DNA from: an uncultured Bacilli bacterium
GTDB taxonomy: Bacteria; Bacillota_I; Bacilli_A; RF39; UBA660
Direction of reading: 5' to 3'
NCBI GenBank assembly: GCA_934162665.1
Contig: CAKPJN010000002.1
Span: 111,126-175,125 of the forward strand
DNA: 64,000 nt
In this document: piece after piece, positions 26,652-35,225 of the stretch
Layout of the letters: each line of letters opens with the position of its first letter
Position numbering within the stretch: position 1 is the stretch's first letter
Position numbers and translations under genes: made by a program
The notes under the pieces: generated by a model
What the model saw: the letters and a program-made list of their open reading frames with translations, nothing else
Databases searched by the model: none
Told to the model about the DNA's origin: nothing

Positions 26652-27083
26652 ATGTTAATACCATCAAGAACAAAATATCGTCGTGTACATAGATTACCTT
26701 ACGAAGGAAGATCACGTGGAAATAGAGAATTACATTTTGGAGAATACGGTCTACAAGCAAAAGAAGGAGCTTGGATTACAGCAAATCAAATCGAAGCTGC
26801 TCGTATAGCAATGACTCGTTACATGAAACGTGGTGGTAAAGTATGGATTAATATATTCCCACACTTACCATTAACTAAAAAACCTATTGGTACAAGACAA
26901 GGTAAAGGTAAAGGTAATGTAGAAGGATGGGTTGCAGTTGTTAAAGAAGGTAAAATCATGTTTGAAATTGCCGGAGTTGATGAAGCAACAGCTCGTGAAG
27001 CACTACGTCTTGCCTCTCATAAATTACCAATAGCTACAAAATTTGTAATGAAAGAAAATGGTGGTGAAAAAAATGAAGGTTAA
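26652..27083 (+). CDS. rplP: 50S ribosomal protein L16
   Basis: L16 lies near the A-site tRNA elbow. The 143 residues begin MLIPSRTKYRRVHR and contain MTRYMKRGGKVWINIFP and TRQGKGKGNVEGW. The C-terminus overlaps the start of rpmC. Confidence 0.98.
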   Translation: MLIPSRTKYRRVHRLPYEGRSRGNRELHFGEYGLQAKEGAWITANQIEAARIAMTRYMKRGGKVWINIFPHLPLTKKPIGTRQGKGKGNVEGWVAVVKEGKIMFEIAGVDEATAREALRLASHKLPIATKFVMKENGGEKNEG

Positions 27084-27267
27084 AGAAATAAGAGAATTAT
27101 CAACTGAAGAAATAAATACTAAATTAGTTGAAACAAAACAAGAATTATTTAATTTACGTTTCCAACAAGCAACAGGAAACCTAGAAAAGCCTTCTAGAAT
27201 AAGAGATTTAAGACACACCGTTGCAAGATTAAAGACAGTTCTTAAAGAACGTGAAAGTAGCAATTAG
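27073..27267 (+). CDS. rpmC: 50S ribosomal protein L29
   Basis: The 64-residue L29 is a helical protein at the tunnel exit. The ATG at 27073 (MKVKEIREL) is chosen because GGTGG lies 8 bases before it and homologs start so; earlier in-frame GTG codons are inside rplP. It overlaps the rplP end by 11 bases. Contains the usual KQELFNLRFQQATGNLE. Confidence 0.95.
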   Translation: MKVKEIRELSTEEINTKLVETKQELFNLRFQQATGNLEKPSRIRDLRHTVARLKTVLKERESSN

Positions 27268-27278
27268 GAGGGTATATA

Positions 27279-27539
27279 ATGGAAAAGAAAATTAGAAAAG
27301 AATTCGTTGGAAAAGTAGTTAGTGCTACTAATGACAAAACAATTAGCGTTTTAGTTGAAAGTTATAAAAACCATCCGTTATATCATAAAAGAGTAAAAAG
27401 CTCTAAGAAATATAGTGTACATGATGAAAAGAATATCGCAAAAGTTGGAGACACAGTTCGTATAGTTGAAACTAGACCAATGTCAAAGACTAAACATTTC
27501 TATTTAAAAGAAATCGTAAAAGAAGCAGTTATTATTTAA
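27279..27539 (+). CDS. rpsQ: 30S ribosomal protein S17
   Basis: S17 is an OB-fold primary binder of 16S rRNA. The 86 residues include VGKVVSATNDKTISVLVE and YSVHDE, with the C-terminal RPMSKTKHFYL. Standard length and place. Confidence 0.97.
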   Translation: MEKKIRKEFVGKVVSATNDKTISVLVESYKNHPLYHKRVKSSKKYSVHDEKNIAKVGDTVRIVETRPMSKTKHFYLKEIVKEAVII

Positions 27540-27568
27540 CGCTTAGATGAAATGAAGGAGGAAAATCT

Positions 27569-27937
27569 ATGTTACAACAAGAAAGCCGTATGAAAGTTGC
27601 TGACAACTCAGGAGCACGTGAACTTTTAGTAATTCGTGTTTTAGGCGGAAGCAAGGTTAAAACAGGTAACATTGGTGATGTAGTAGTTGGAACAGTTAAA
27701 AATGCTATTCCAAATTCAGCAGTACCAAATGGAAAAGTTGTAAAAGCAGTTATCGTTCGAACTCGTCAAGGCGTTCGTCGTGAAGATGGAAGTTATATTA
27801 AGTTTGATGATAATGCTTGTGTTATCATTCGTGATGACAAGAGTCCAGTAGGAACTCGTATTTTTGGACCAGTTGCAAGAGAACTTCGTGATAAAGATTA
27901 TATGAAAATTGTTTCTTTAGCAAAAGAAGTACTATAA
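27569..27937 (+). CDS. rplN: 50S ribosomal protein L14
   Basis: L14 sits at the subunit interface. The 122 residues carry MKVADNSGARELLVIRVLGG and the signature 'V-I-V-R-T-R-Q-G-V-R-R-E-D-G'. Start behind AAGGAGG. First gene of the spc part. Confidence 0.98.
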   Translation: MLQQESRMKVADNSGARELLVIRVLGGSKVKTGNIGDVVVGTVKNAIPNSAVPNGKVVKAVIVRTRQGVRREDGSYIKFDDNACVIIRDDKSPVGTRIFGPVARELRDKDYMKIVSLAKEVL

Positions 27938-27947
27938 GGAGGATAAT

Positions 27948-28259
27948 ATGAACTTAAAAGTTGGAGATAAAGTTATAGTTACTACTGGTTCTGATAAAGG
28001 AAAAGAAGGAAAAATCATTAAAACATTAAAAGCTGAAAATAAAGTTATTGTTGAAGGTGTACATGTTGTTAAAAAACATCAAAAACCTAATGGACAAGAA
28101 ACTGGTGGTATTTTAGAAATAGAAAGACCAATTCATGCATCAAATGTTATGATAATTGATCCTAAAACTAAAAAAAGAACTAGAGTAGGACATACTATAG
28201 ACGAAAAAACAGGTAAAAAAATAAGAATTACAAAGAAATCAAATGAAAAGATTGATTAG
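27948..28259 (+). CDS. rplX: 50S ribosomal protein L24
   Basis: L24 starts 50S assembly through its KOW domain, visible as 'V-G-D-K-V-I-V-T-T-G-S-D-K-G-K-E-G-K-I' at the N-terminus. 103 residues, standard. Confidence 0.97.
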   Translation: MNLKVGDKVIVTTGSDKGKEGKIIKTLKAENKVIVEGVHVVKKHQKPNGQETGGILEIERPIHASNVMIIDPKTKKRTRVGHTIDEKTGKKIRITKKSNEKID

Positions 28260-28277
28260 TTGGAAGGAGGGTAACTT

Positions 28278-28817
28278 ATGAACCGCCTAAAAGAAAAATA
28301 CTTAAATGAAGTAGTTCCAAGTTTAATGAGTAAATATAATTATAAATCAGTTATGGAAGTTCCAAAACTAGAAAAAATAGTTATTAATATGGGAGTAGGA
28401 GACGCTACTAGTAATTCAAAATTATTAGAAGCTGCAGTTGCAGATTTAGCAAAGATCTCTGGACAACAACCAGTTGTTACAAAAGCAAAGAAATCAATTG
28501 CTAGTTTCAAGGTAAGAGAAGGACAATCGATTGGATGTAAAGTTACATTACGTGGTGATAACATGTATAACTTTATGGATAAATTAATATCTATCTCATT
28601 ACCAGTTGTTAGAGATTTCCGTGGAGTTAGTCCAAAATCTTTCGATGGTAGAGGAAACTACACAATGGGAATTAAAGAACAATTAATTTTCCCTGAAATA
28701 GATTTCGATGATGTTGTTAAAGTTCGTGGTATGGATATCGTATTTGTAACAACAGCAAAAACAAATGAGGAATCATTCGACTTATTAAATGGACTTGGAA
28801 TTCCTTTTAGAAAGTAA
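28278..28817 (+). CDS. rplE: 50S ribosomal protein L5
   Basis: L5 binds 5S rRNA. The 179 residues include PKLEKIVINMGVGDA, the P-site loop, and FDGRGNYTMGIKEQLIFPE. Standard length, start behind AAGGAGGG. Confidence 0.98.
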   Translation: MNRLKEKYLNEVVPSLMSKYNYKSVMEVPKLEKIVINMGVGDATSNSKLLEAAVADLAKISGQQPVVTKAKKSIASFKVREGQSIGCKVTLRGDNMYNFMDKLISISLPVVRDFRGVSPKSFDGRGNYTMGIKEQLIFPEIDFDDVVKVRGMDIVFVTTAKTNEESFDLLNGLGIPFRK

Positions 28818-28829
28818 TGGAGGAATATT

Positions 28830-29015
28830 ATGGCAAAGAAAAGTATGAAAATTAAAGCTAGTAGACCACAAAAATTTAAAGTACGTGAATATACAAGATG
28901 TTCTCGTTGTGGTAGACCTCACGCAGTTATGAGTAAATTCGGTATATGCCGTATTTGCTTCCGTGAATTAGCTTATAAAGGACAAATACCAGGAATTAAA
29001 AAATCAAGCTGGTAA
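28830..29015 (+). CDS. rpsZ: 30S ribosomal protein S14, zinc type
   Basis: This is the short 61-residue S14 with a zinc ribbon: CSRCGRPHAVMSKFGICRIC gives two C-x2-C pairs. Zinc-type S14 in the operon is normal for Firmicutes; the long zinc-free paralog is not in the window. Confidence 0.97.
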   Translation: MAKKSMKIKASRPQKFKVREYTRCSRCGRPHAVMSKFGICRICFRELAYKGQIPGIKKSSW

Positions 29016-29035
29016 TTGGAAAGGAGGAATTTATT

Positions 29036-29437
29036 ATGGCAGTAGTAACAGATACAATTGCAGATATGTTAACACGTATTCGTAATGCAAATCAAATGCG
29101 TTATGAAGAAGTTAAAGTCCCATCTTCTAATATGAAAAAAGAAATCGCAAGAATTTTAAAAGAAGAAGGATTTATTAAAGATTACAAAATAGTTGATGAA
29201 AATGTTCAAGGAACAATTATATTAACTTTAAAATATACTGATAAGAAAGAAAGAGTTATCACTGGACTAAAGAGAATTTCCAAACCAGGACTTCGCGTAT
29301 ATGCAAAGAATGACGAAATTCCTAAAGTGTTAAATGGATTAGGAATAGCAATTATTTCTACATCTAAAGGAATAATGACAGATAAAGAAGCTCGTAAACA
29401 AAATATAGGTGGAGAAGTTCTAGCTTATATTTGGTAA
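29036..29437 (+). CDS. rpsH: 30S ribosomal protein S8
   Basis: S8 nucleates the central domain of 16S rRNA and in some species represses the spc operon. The 133 residues start with 'D-T-I-A-D-M-L-T-R-I-R-N-A-N' and contain ISTSKGIMTDKEARKQNIGG. Standard. Confidence 0.98.
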   Translation: MAVVTDTIADMLTRIRNANQMRYEEVKVPSSNMKKEIARILKEEGFIKDYKIVDENVQGTIILTLKYTDKKERVITGLKRISKPGLRVYAKNDEIPKVLNGLGIAIISTSKGIMTDKEARKQNIGGEVLAYIW

Positions 29438-29462
29438 TATAAAAATATAAGGAGGTGTCAAA

Positions 29463-29993
29463 ATGAGCCGTATTGGAAATCGTGTAATTATCGTTCCAGA
29501 AGGAGTTACTGTTGAAAACAATGATGGAATTGTAACAGTAAAAGGACCTAAAGGAACTCTATCACAAAAAATGTTAAAAGATATTACAATGAAACAAGAA
29601 GAAAATAAATTAACTTTTGAACGTCTAAACGAAGCAGCAAAAGCAATGCATGGTACAATGAATTCTCTAGTAGAAAACATGATCATTGGTGTTACAAAAG
29701 GTTATGAAAAAGGTCTTGAAATAGTTGGTGTAGGATATCGTTTTAATGTTCAAGGTAAAAAATTAGTAATAAGTGCTGGTTACTCTCATCCAGTAGAAAT
29801 GGAAGTACCAGAAGGCTTAACAGTAGAATCTGTAAGTAATACTGAAATAACTGTTAAAGGAATTGACAAAGTATTAGTTGGAGAATTTTCTGCTAATGTA
29901 AGAAAAGTAAGAAAACCAGAACCTTATAAAGGTAAAGGAATTCGTTATAAAGATGAACATATTCGTCGTAAAGAAGGAAAGAAAGCTGCTTAA
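29463..29993 (+). CDS. rplF: 50S ribosomal protein L6
   Basis: L6 lies near the sarcin-ricin loop. The 176 residues begin MSRIGNRVIIVPEGV and show GVGYRFNVQGKKL and the C-terminal PEPYKGKGIRYKDEHIRRKE. Behind AAGGAGG. Confidence 0.98.
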   Translation: MSRIGNRVIIVPEGVTVENNDGIVTVKGPKGTLSQKMLKDITMKQEENKLTFERLNEAAKAMHGTMNSLVENMIIGVTKGYEKGLEIVGVGYRFNVQGKKLVISAGYSHPVEMEVPEGLTVESVSNTEITVKGIDKVLVGEFSANVRKVRKPEPYKGKGIRYKDEHIRRKEGKKAA

Positions 29994-30018
29994 TCAGTAG
30001 GAAGGGAGAAAGTAAAAA

Positions 30019-30381
30019 ATGATAAAAAAAGAATCTCGTAATAGTATGCGTCTTGTACGTCATGAAAGAATTCGTAAGACAATCATGGGAACAAGTGCTA
30101 TACCTAGATTATGTGTTTTCCGTTCTAATACAGGAATTTATGCACAAATCATCGATGATGAAACAAAAACTACTCTTGTATCTGCTTCCTCATTAGATAA
30201 AGATCTAAAACTTACAAATGGAAGTAATGTTGAAGCAGCAAAGGTTGTAGGAGCTGCAATCGCTAAGAAAGCAACAAAAGCAAAAATTACAAAAGTAGTA
30301 TTTGATAGAGGAGGATACCTTTATCATGGACGTGTAAAAGCTTTAGCTGAAGCTGCACGTGAAAATGGATTAGAATTCTAA
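30019..30381 (+). CDS. rplR: 50S ribosomal protein L18
   Basis: L18 delivers 5S rRNA to the 50S. The 120 residues include VRHERIRKTIMGT and FDRGGYLYHGRVKALAEAAR at the C-terminus. Standard length. Confidence 0.98.
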   Translation: MIKKESRNSMRLVRHERIRKTIMGTSAIPRLCVFRSNTGIYAQIIDDETKTTLVSASSLDKDLKLTNGSNVEAAKVVGAAIAKKATKAKITKVVFDRGGYLYHGRVKALAEAARENGLEF

Positions 30382-30393
30382 TAGGAGGGTATT

Positions 30394-30903
30394 ATGCAAA
30401 GAAAGACTCAAGAAACTAAAGACAAGATGTTTGAAGAATTAGTAATTGAAGTCAAAAGCGTTGTTAAAGTTAACAAAGGTGGACGTCAAAGAAGATTCTC
30501 TGCAACAGTTGTCGTAGGTGACCGTAAAGGTAAAGTTGGATTAGGAACTGGAAAAGCAAATGAAGTACCTGATGCAATCAAAAAAGCAATTCAAGATGCT
30601 AATAAACATATGATTACAATACCTCTAATTGATGGAAGAACAGTTGCTCATGAAGCAATCGGAACTGCTGGAGCTGCAAGAGTTATTATTAAACCTGCTG
30701 CTGCAGGTACTGGTGTTATTGCTGGTGGATCAGTTCGTGCAATTCTAGAATTAGCAGGAATTCGTGATGTTGTTTCTAAATCATTAGGAGCAAGAACTAA
30801 ATTAAATATGGCCACAGCTGCACTAAATGCATTAAAGTCAATTAAGACTCCAGAGCAAGTAGCTGCACTTCGTGGAAAAACAGTAGAGGAGATATTAGGA
30901 TAA
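30394..30903 (+). CDS. rpsE: 30S ribosomal protein S5
   Basis: S5 has a role in decoding accuracy and mRNA unwinding. The 169 residues carry 'K-G-G-R-Q-R-R-F-S-A-T-V-V-V-G-D' and the later AAAGTGVIAGGSVRAILELAG. Its stop overlaps the rplO start (TAATG). In most Firmicutes rpmD (L30) stands between rpsE and rplO; there is no room for it here. Confidence 0.98.
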   Translation: MQRKTQETKDKMFEELVIEVKSVVKVNKGGRQRRFSATVVVGDRKGKVGLGTGKANEVPDAIKKAIQDANKHMITIPLIDGRTVAHEAIGTAGAARVIIKPAAAGTGVIAGGSVRAILELAGIRDVVSKSLGARTKLNMATAALNALKSIKTPEQVAALRGKTVEEILG

Positions 30904-31346
30904 TGAAGTTACATGAATTAGAAAAAAATATCGGTGCTACTAGTGCAAAGAAACGTCTAGGACGTGGTCCTGGTAGCGGACTTGGTAAAACAAGTGGAAA
31001 AGGACAAAAAGGACAAAAAGCTCGTAGTGGTGCTAGCATCAACCCAGTATTTGAAGGTGGACAATTACCACTATATAGAAGAATTCCAAAAAGAGGATTC
31101 ACAAATCATATGTTCAAAACAGAATATGCTGTTATCAATTTAGAAGAATTAAATATCTTTGAAGATGGAACAGTAGTTACACCTGCATTATTAAAAGAAG
31201 CAGGAATTGTAAAAAAACAATTAGATGGAATCAAAATTTTAGGAAATGGAAAACTTGAACATAAATTAACAATTCAAGCTAATAAATTTTCAAAAAGTGC
31301 TTTAGAAAAGATCAAAGAATCAGGAAGTAAAGCTGAGGTGATCTAA
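30903..31346 (+). CDS. rplO: 50S ribosomal protein L15
   Basis: L15 is a late assembly protein with a long basic N-terminus: 'K-K-R-L-G-R-G-P-G-S-G-L-G-K-T-S-G-K-G' is visible. 147 residues. Directly coupled to rpsE, with L30 missing between them. Confidence 0.98.
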   Translation: MKLHELEKNIGATSAKKRLGRGPGSGLGKTSGKGQKGQKARSGASINPVFEGGQLPLYRRIPKRGFTNHMFKTEYAVINLEELNIFEDGTVVTPALLKEAGIVKKQLDGIKILGNGKLEHKLTIQANKFSKSALEKIKESGSKAEVI

Positions 31347-31347
31347 T

Positions 31348-32622
31348 ATGTTTAAGACCATGAAGCAATTATTTACTCCAACAAATAAAGACTTGAGACA
31401 TAGAATTTATTTCACACTTGGAGCGCTTATAATCTTTATATTAGGTACATCTATTAGAGTACCAGGTACAAAAGATTTAACAAGTAACTTAGGTTTTTTA
31501 GAGCTAATTAACACTATGGGTGGAGGAGCTTTAAAGAATTTCTCAATATTTGCTTTAGGTGTTATGCCGTATATCACAGCATCAATTATTATTCAATTAT
31601 TACAAATGGATATTATTCCTTATTTTACTGATTTAAGTAAACAGGGACCAACCGGTCGCCAAAAAATAAATCAAATAACTAGATATATGGGTATTGCTTT
31701 TGCATTCATTGAAGGTTATGCATTTGCGTTTGCTTTCATTGGAAAAAGTGGTGATCCAATGCAATACTTGTATATAGCAACCATTCTTACTGCAGGAACA
31801 GCTTTCCTTCTTTGGTTAGGAGATCAAATAACTCAAAAAGGAATAGGAAATGGTATTAGTTTAATTATTATGGCAGGTATTATCGCAACACTTCCACAAA
31901 TGTTTATTGATGCATTCATTGGATTAATTCCATTTGATGGAGCTGCCCAAGCAATTACATTGGGGATAATTAAATTTATACTATTTGTAATAGTTTATTT
32001 TGCGATAGTCGTAAGTGTAATCTTTGTTCAGGAATCTGAAAGAAGAATTCCAATCCAATATGCTAACAAATCAACTAGTGCATATGGAAGCAAAGCACAA
32101 AGCTTTATGCCTATTAAAATAAACTCAGCAAATGTTGTACCAGTAATATTTGCATCAAGTCTATTATCTATACCAAGTATAATAGCACAAGTAGTAAAAA
32201 ATGATACATTTACCTTAATTGTTCAAAAGTATTTAAACTATACAACACCAGTTGGTTTTATAATATATGTAATATTAATTTTCTTATTTGCATACTTTTA
32301 TACATTTATTCAATTAAAACCAGAAGAATTTGCAAAGAATCTACAAGAAAATGGTGGTTACATTCCAGGAATAAGACCAGGGGAAGAAACTAAAAAGTAT
32401 ATTAGTAAGATTCTTTCAAGACTTACAATTTTAGGAGCAGCATTCCTAGTAGTAATTGCAGGTTTACCGATAGTATTCTCAAAAATGACTAGCCTATCAA
32501 CTAACGTATCAATTGGTGGTACAGGGTTATTAATCGTAGTTGGTGTAGCCTTAGAGACATATAAACAACTAGAAGGTAGCATTTTAGCAAGAAGTTACAA
32601 AAAAGGATATAGTAGAAGGTAA
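31348..32622 (+). CDS. secY: Protein translocase subunit SecY
   Basis: SecY is the pore of the Sec translocon. The 424 residues show ten hydrophobic helices, with the conserved MPYITASIIIQLLQ (TM2 region), QKGIGNGISLIIMAGI, PIQYANKS and the cytoplasmic loop 'G-G-Y-I-P-G-I-R-P-G-E-E-T'. It begins one base after rplO behind GAGGTGATC, as in most Firmicutes. Typical length. Confidence 0.98.
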   Translation: MFKTMKQLFTPTNKDLRHRIYFTLGALIIFILGTSIRVPGTKDLTSNLGFLELINTMGGGALKNFSIFALGVMPYITASIIIQLLQMDIIPYFTDLSKQGPTGRQKINQITRYMGIAFAFIEGYAFAFAFIGKSGDPMQYLYIATILTAGTAFLLWLGDQITQKGIGNGISLIIMAGIIATLPQMFIDAFIGLIPFDGAAQAITLGIIKFILFVIVYFAIVVSVIFVQESERRIPIQYANKSTSAYGSKAQSFMPIKINSANVVPVIFASSLLSIPSIIAQVVKNDTFTLIVQKYLNYTTPVGFIIYVILIFLFAYFYTFIQLKPEEFAKNLQENGGYIPGIRPGEETKKYISKILSRLTILGAAFLVVIAGLPIVFSKMTSLSTNVSIGGTGLLIVVGVALETYKQLEGSILARSYKKGYSRR

Positions 32623-32626
32623 TTAA

Positions 32627-33301
32627 ATGAAAAATATAATGTTGATTGCGCCACCTGCTGCAGGTAAGGGCACACAAGCTGAACTAATTGTTGAAAAACA
32701 TCATATTCCCCATATATCAACTGGTGATATCCTAAGAGATATTGCCAAAGAAGATAGTGAAGTAGGACAATATGTATTTGAAACAGTAGCGAGTGGCAAA
32801 TTAGTAAAAGATGAAATTACTTACAAACTAATTGAAGATAGACTAAAACATGATGATTGTAAGAATGGTTTTATCATAGATGGCTTCCCAAGAAATATTG
32901 ATCAAGCCATAGAATATGATAAAATCTTAGAAAGATTAGGATATCATGTTGGTAATGTAATTTTAATCAATATCAATAAACAAACATTAGAAAAAAGAAT
33001 AACTGGTAGAAGAATTTGTGAAGACTGTAACTCAGTATTTAATATAAATACTCCTGAGACTGCTCCACAAATAGAATCTATATGTGATAATTGTGGTGGT
33101 AGATTATATCAAAGAAATGACGATAACATTGAATCATTTCAAACTAGATATGAAATGTATTTAGAAAAGACTGCCCCAATTATTGAACATTATAAAAAAC
33201 AAAATGTTCTATACGAAGTAGACGGAGAAAATTCTGTTGAAAAAGTATTTGAGCAAATAGAAAAAATTATCAGCGGAGATGATAAAAGTGATAACTATTA
33301 A
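32627..33301 (+). CDS. adk: Adenylate kinase, zinc-lid type
   Basis: Adk converts ATP and AMP to two ADP. The P-loop reads APPAAGKGTQAE, where most enzymes have GPPGAGKGTQ; the Lys and Thr remain. The lid carries a zinc site with two C-x2-C pairs (CEDC near 131 and CDNC near 151), usual for Gram-positive Adk. 224 residues. The end overlaps map. Confidence 0.96.
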   Translation: MKNIMLIAPPAAGKGTQAELIVEKHHIPHISTGDILRDIAKEDSEVGQYVFETVASGKLVKDEITYKLIEDRLKHDDCKNGFIIDGFPRNIDQAIEYDKILERLGYHVGNVILININKQTLEKRITGRRICEDCNSVFNINTPETAPQIESICDNCGGRLYQRNDDNIESFQTRYEMYLEKTAPIIEHYKKQNVLYEVDGENSVEKVFEQIEKIISGDDKSDNY

Positions 33302-34034
33302 AAGTCAAAGAGAAATAGATCTTTTAAAAATAGCTGGTAATATAGTGTATAAAACACATCAGTATCTAAAACCATTCGTAAAAGAAGGAATTACTACAAA
33401 AGAATTAGATCGCCTTGCAGAAGATTTTATTAGATCACAAGGTGCAACACCTTCTTTTAAAGGTTATGAAGGATTTCCATCAACATTATGCACAAGTATA
33501 AATTCAGAAGTTGTTCATGGTATTCCAAGTGATAGAGCATTAAAAAATGGAGATATTATCTCTATTGATATAGGAGCTTGTTACAAAGGATACCATGGAG
33601 ATTCAGCTTGGACTTATGCTGTAGGTGAAATAGATGATGAAAAGAAATATTTAATGGAACATACAGAAAAATCACTATTTATAGGACTTGAACAAATAAA
33701 ACCAGGTGCTAGAGTTGGTGATATAGGCGCTGCAATAGAAGAATATGCAAAAGCGCATAACTTAGGTGTAGTTAAAGAACTTTGTGGACATGGAGTAGGA
33801 ACTACAGTTCATGAAGATCCAGATGTTCCAAATTACGGATTAAAAAATACCGGACCTAAATTAAGAGAAGGAATGGTAATTGCCGTAGAACCAATGTTAA
33901 CATCAGGAAGTCCAAGAATATATATCTATGATAATGATTGGACTATAGATACTGAAGACGGTCGTCCATCAGCTCATTTTGAACATACAATAGCAGTAAC
34001 TGCAGATGGATATCAAATATTAACAGGAGAGTGA
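33288..34034 (+). CDS. map: Methionine aminopeptidase, type I
   Basis: Map removes the N-terminal Met. The five metal ligands are all visible: Asp in SIDIGACYKG, Asp in YHGDSAW, His in GHGVGTTVHE, Glu in VAVEPML and Glu in FEHTIAVT. GTG at 33288 is preferred over the ATG at 33279, because GGAG would touch the ATG directly but is 9 bases from the GTG. 248 residues. It overlaps adk by 14 bases and ends in TGA. Confidence 0.95.
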   Translation: MITIKSQREIDLLKIAGNIVYKTHQYLKPFVKEGITTKELDRLAEDFIRSQGATPSFKGYEGFPSTLCTSINSEVVHGIPSDRALKNGDIISIDIGACYKGYHGDSAWTYAVGEIDDEKKYLMEHTEKSLFIGLEQIKPGARVGDIGAAIEEYAKAHNLGVVKELCGHGVGTTVHEDPDVPNYGLKNTGPKLREGMVIAVEPMLTSGSPRIYIYDNDWTIDTEDGRPSAHFEHTIAVTADGYQILTGE

Positions 34035-34038
34035 AGAG

Positions 34039-34254
34039 ATGGCTAAAGAAGATACAATCGAGATAGAAGGAAAAGTTCTAGAAATTATCCCAGGAGGGAA
34101 ATTTAAAGTCCAATTAGCAAACGGACACATTGTAGAAGCCCACGTTTCTGGTAAAATACGAATGCACTATATTCGTATCTTAGCAGGGGATACTGTAATG
34201 ATAGAACTATCGCCATATGATTTAACACGTGGGCGTATTACCTATCGTAAATAA
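34039..34254 (+). CDS. infA: Translation initiation factor IF-1
   Basis: IF-1 blocks the A site during initiation. The 71 residues form an OB fold with the conserved 'G-K-V-L-E-I-I-P-G-G-K-F-K-V', GHIVEAHVSGKIRMHYIRIL and DLTRGRITYR. Starts 4 bases after map. Confidence 0.98.
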   Translation: MAKEDTIEIEGKVLEIIPGGKFKVQLANGHIVEAHVSGKIRMHYIRILAGDTVMIELSPYDLTRGRITYRK

Positions 34255-34269
34255 TAGGAGGGATTTATA

Positions 34270-34383
34270 ATGAAAGTAAAACCATCAGTAAAACCAATTT
34301 GCGAAAAATGTAAAGTCATTAAACGCAAAGGAAAAGTAAGAGTAATTTGTGAAAATCCAAAACATAAACAAGTACAAGGATAA
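34270..34383 (+). CDS. rpmJ: 50S ribosomal protein L36
   Basis: This 37-residue protein begins MKVKPSVKPICEKCKVIKRK and contains the zinc-binding pattern C-x2-C...C...H of the usual L36 form (Cys 11, Cys 14, Cys 27, His 32 approximately). GGAGGGATTTATA precedes the ATG. It lies between infA and rpsM as expected. Confidence 0.97.
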   Translation: MKVKPSVKPICEKCKVIKRKGKVRVICENPKHKQVQG

Positions 34384-34402
34384 TTAATAGGAGGTGTAGA
34401 AA

Positions 34403-34771
34403 ATGGCACGTATTAAAGGTGTAGATATTCCAAATGATAAACATATCTGTATATCATTAACTTATATCTATGGTATAGGAAGAAGTCTTGCAAATACAAT
34501 TTGTAAAAATGTAAATATTGCTCCAGAAACAAAAACTGGATCACTAGATCAAGAAGATTTAATAAAAATCCGTGATGAGATTAATAAATATTTAACAGAA
34601 GGTGACTTACGTCGTGATGTTAATATGAATATTAAAACTAAAATGGAAATTAATTCATATGAAGGAACTCGTCATAAAAAAGGATTACCTGTAAGAGGAC
34701 AAAGAACAAATCGTAATGCTCGTACTCGTAAAGGAAAAGGAAAGACAGTAGCAAACAAAAAGAAAGTTTAA
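34403..34771 (+). CDS. rpsM: 30S ribosomal protein S13
   Basis: S13 touches the P-site tRNA and the 50S. The 122 residues start ARIKGVDIPNDKHICISL and end with the basic tail 'G-L-P-V-R-G-Q-R-T-N-R-N-A-R-T-R-K-G'. Standard. Confidence 0.98.
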   Translation: MARIKGVDIPNDKHICISLTYIYGIGRSLANTICKNVNIAPETKTGSLDQEDLIKIRDEINKYLTEGDLRRDVNMNIKTKMEINSYEGTRHKKGLPVRGQRTNRNARTRKGKGKTVANKKKV

Positions 34772-34805
34772 TTAATAGAAACTGAAAGGTAAGGAGGTAA
34801 GAATT

Positions 34806-35189
34806 ATGGCTTATAAAACTAGAAAGAAAAAAGTAAAAAAGAATGTTCCAGAAGGAATGGCACATGTTCATTCAACATTTAATAATACAATCACAACAAT
34901 AACAGATAAAGATGGTAATGTAATTAGTTGGGCATCATCTGGAGCAATAGGATTTAAAGGAAGTAAAAAATCTACTCCATTCGCTGCTGGAATGGCTGCA
35001 GAATCTGCAGGAAAAGCTGCATACGATATGGGTATGCGTAAAGTAGAGGTTAGAGTTAAAGGTTTAGGACCAGGACGTGAAACTGCTATACGTTCATTAC
35101 AAACAGCAGGTCTAGAAGTAACAGCTATTTCAGATGTTACACCAATTCCACATAATGGATGTCGTCCACCAAAACGTCCACGTGGATAA
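34806..35189 (+). CDS. rpsK: 30S ribosomal protein S11
   Basis: S11 lies on the platform near the Shine-Dalgarno helix. The 127 residues include HSTFNNTITTITDKDGNVI and the C-terminal PIPHNGCRPPKRPRG. Standard length and order before rpoA. Confidence 0.98.
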   Translation: MAYKTRKKKVKKNVPEGMAHVHSTFNNTITTITDKDGNVISWASSGAIGFKGSKKSTPFAAGMAAESAGKAAYDMGMRKVEVRVKGLGPGRETAIRSLQTAGLEVTAISDVTPIPHNGCRPPKRPRG

Positions 35190-35225
35190 TTCAATGAGTG
35201 TGAAAAATAAAGGGAGGTTAGTTTC

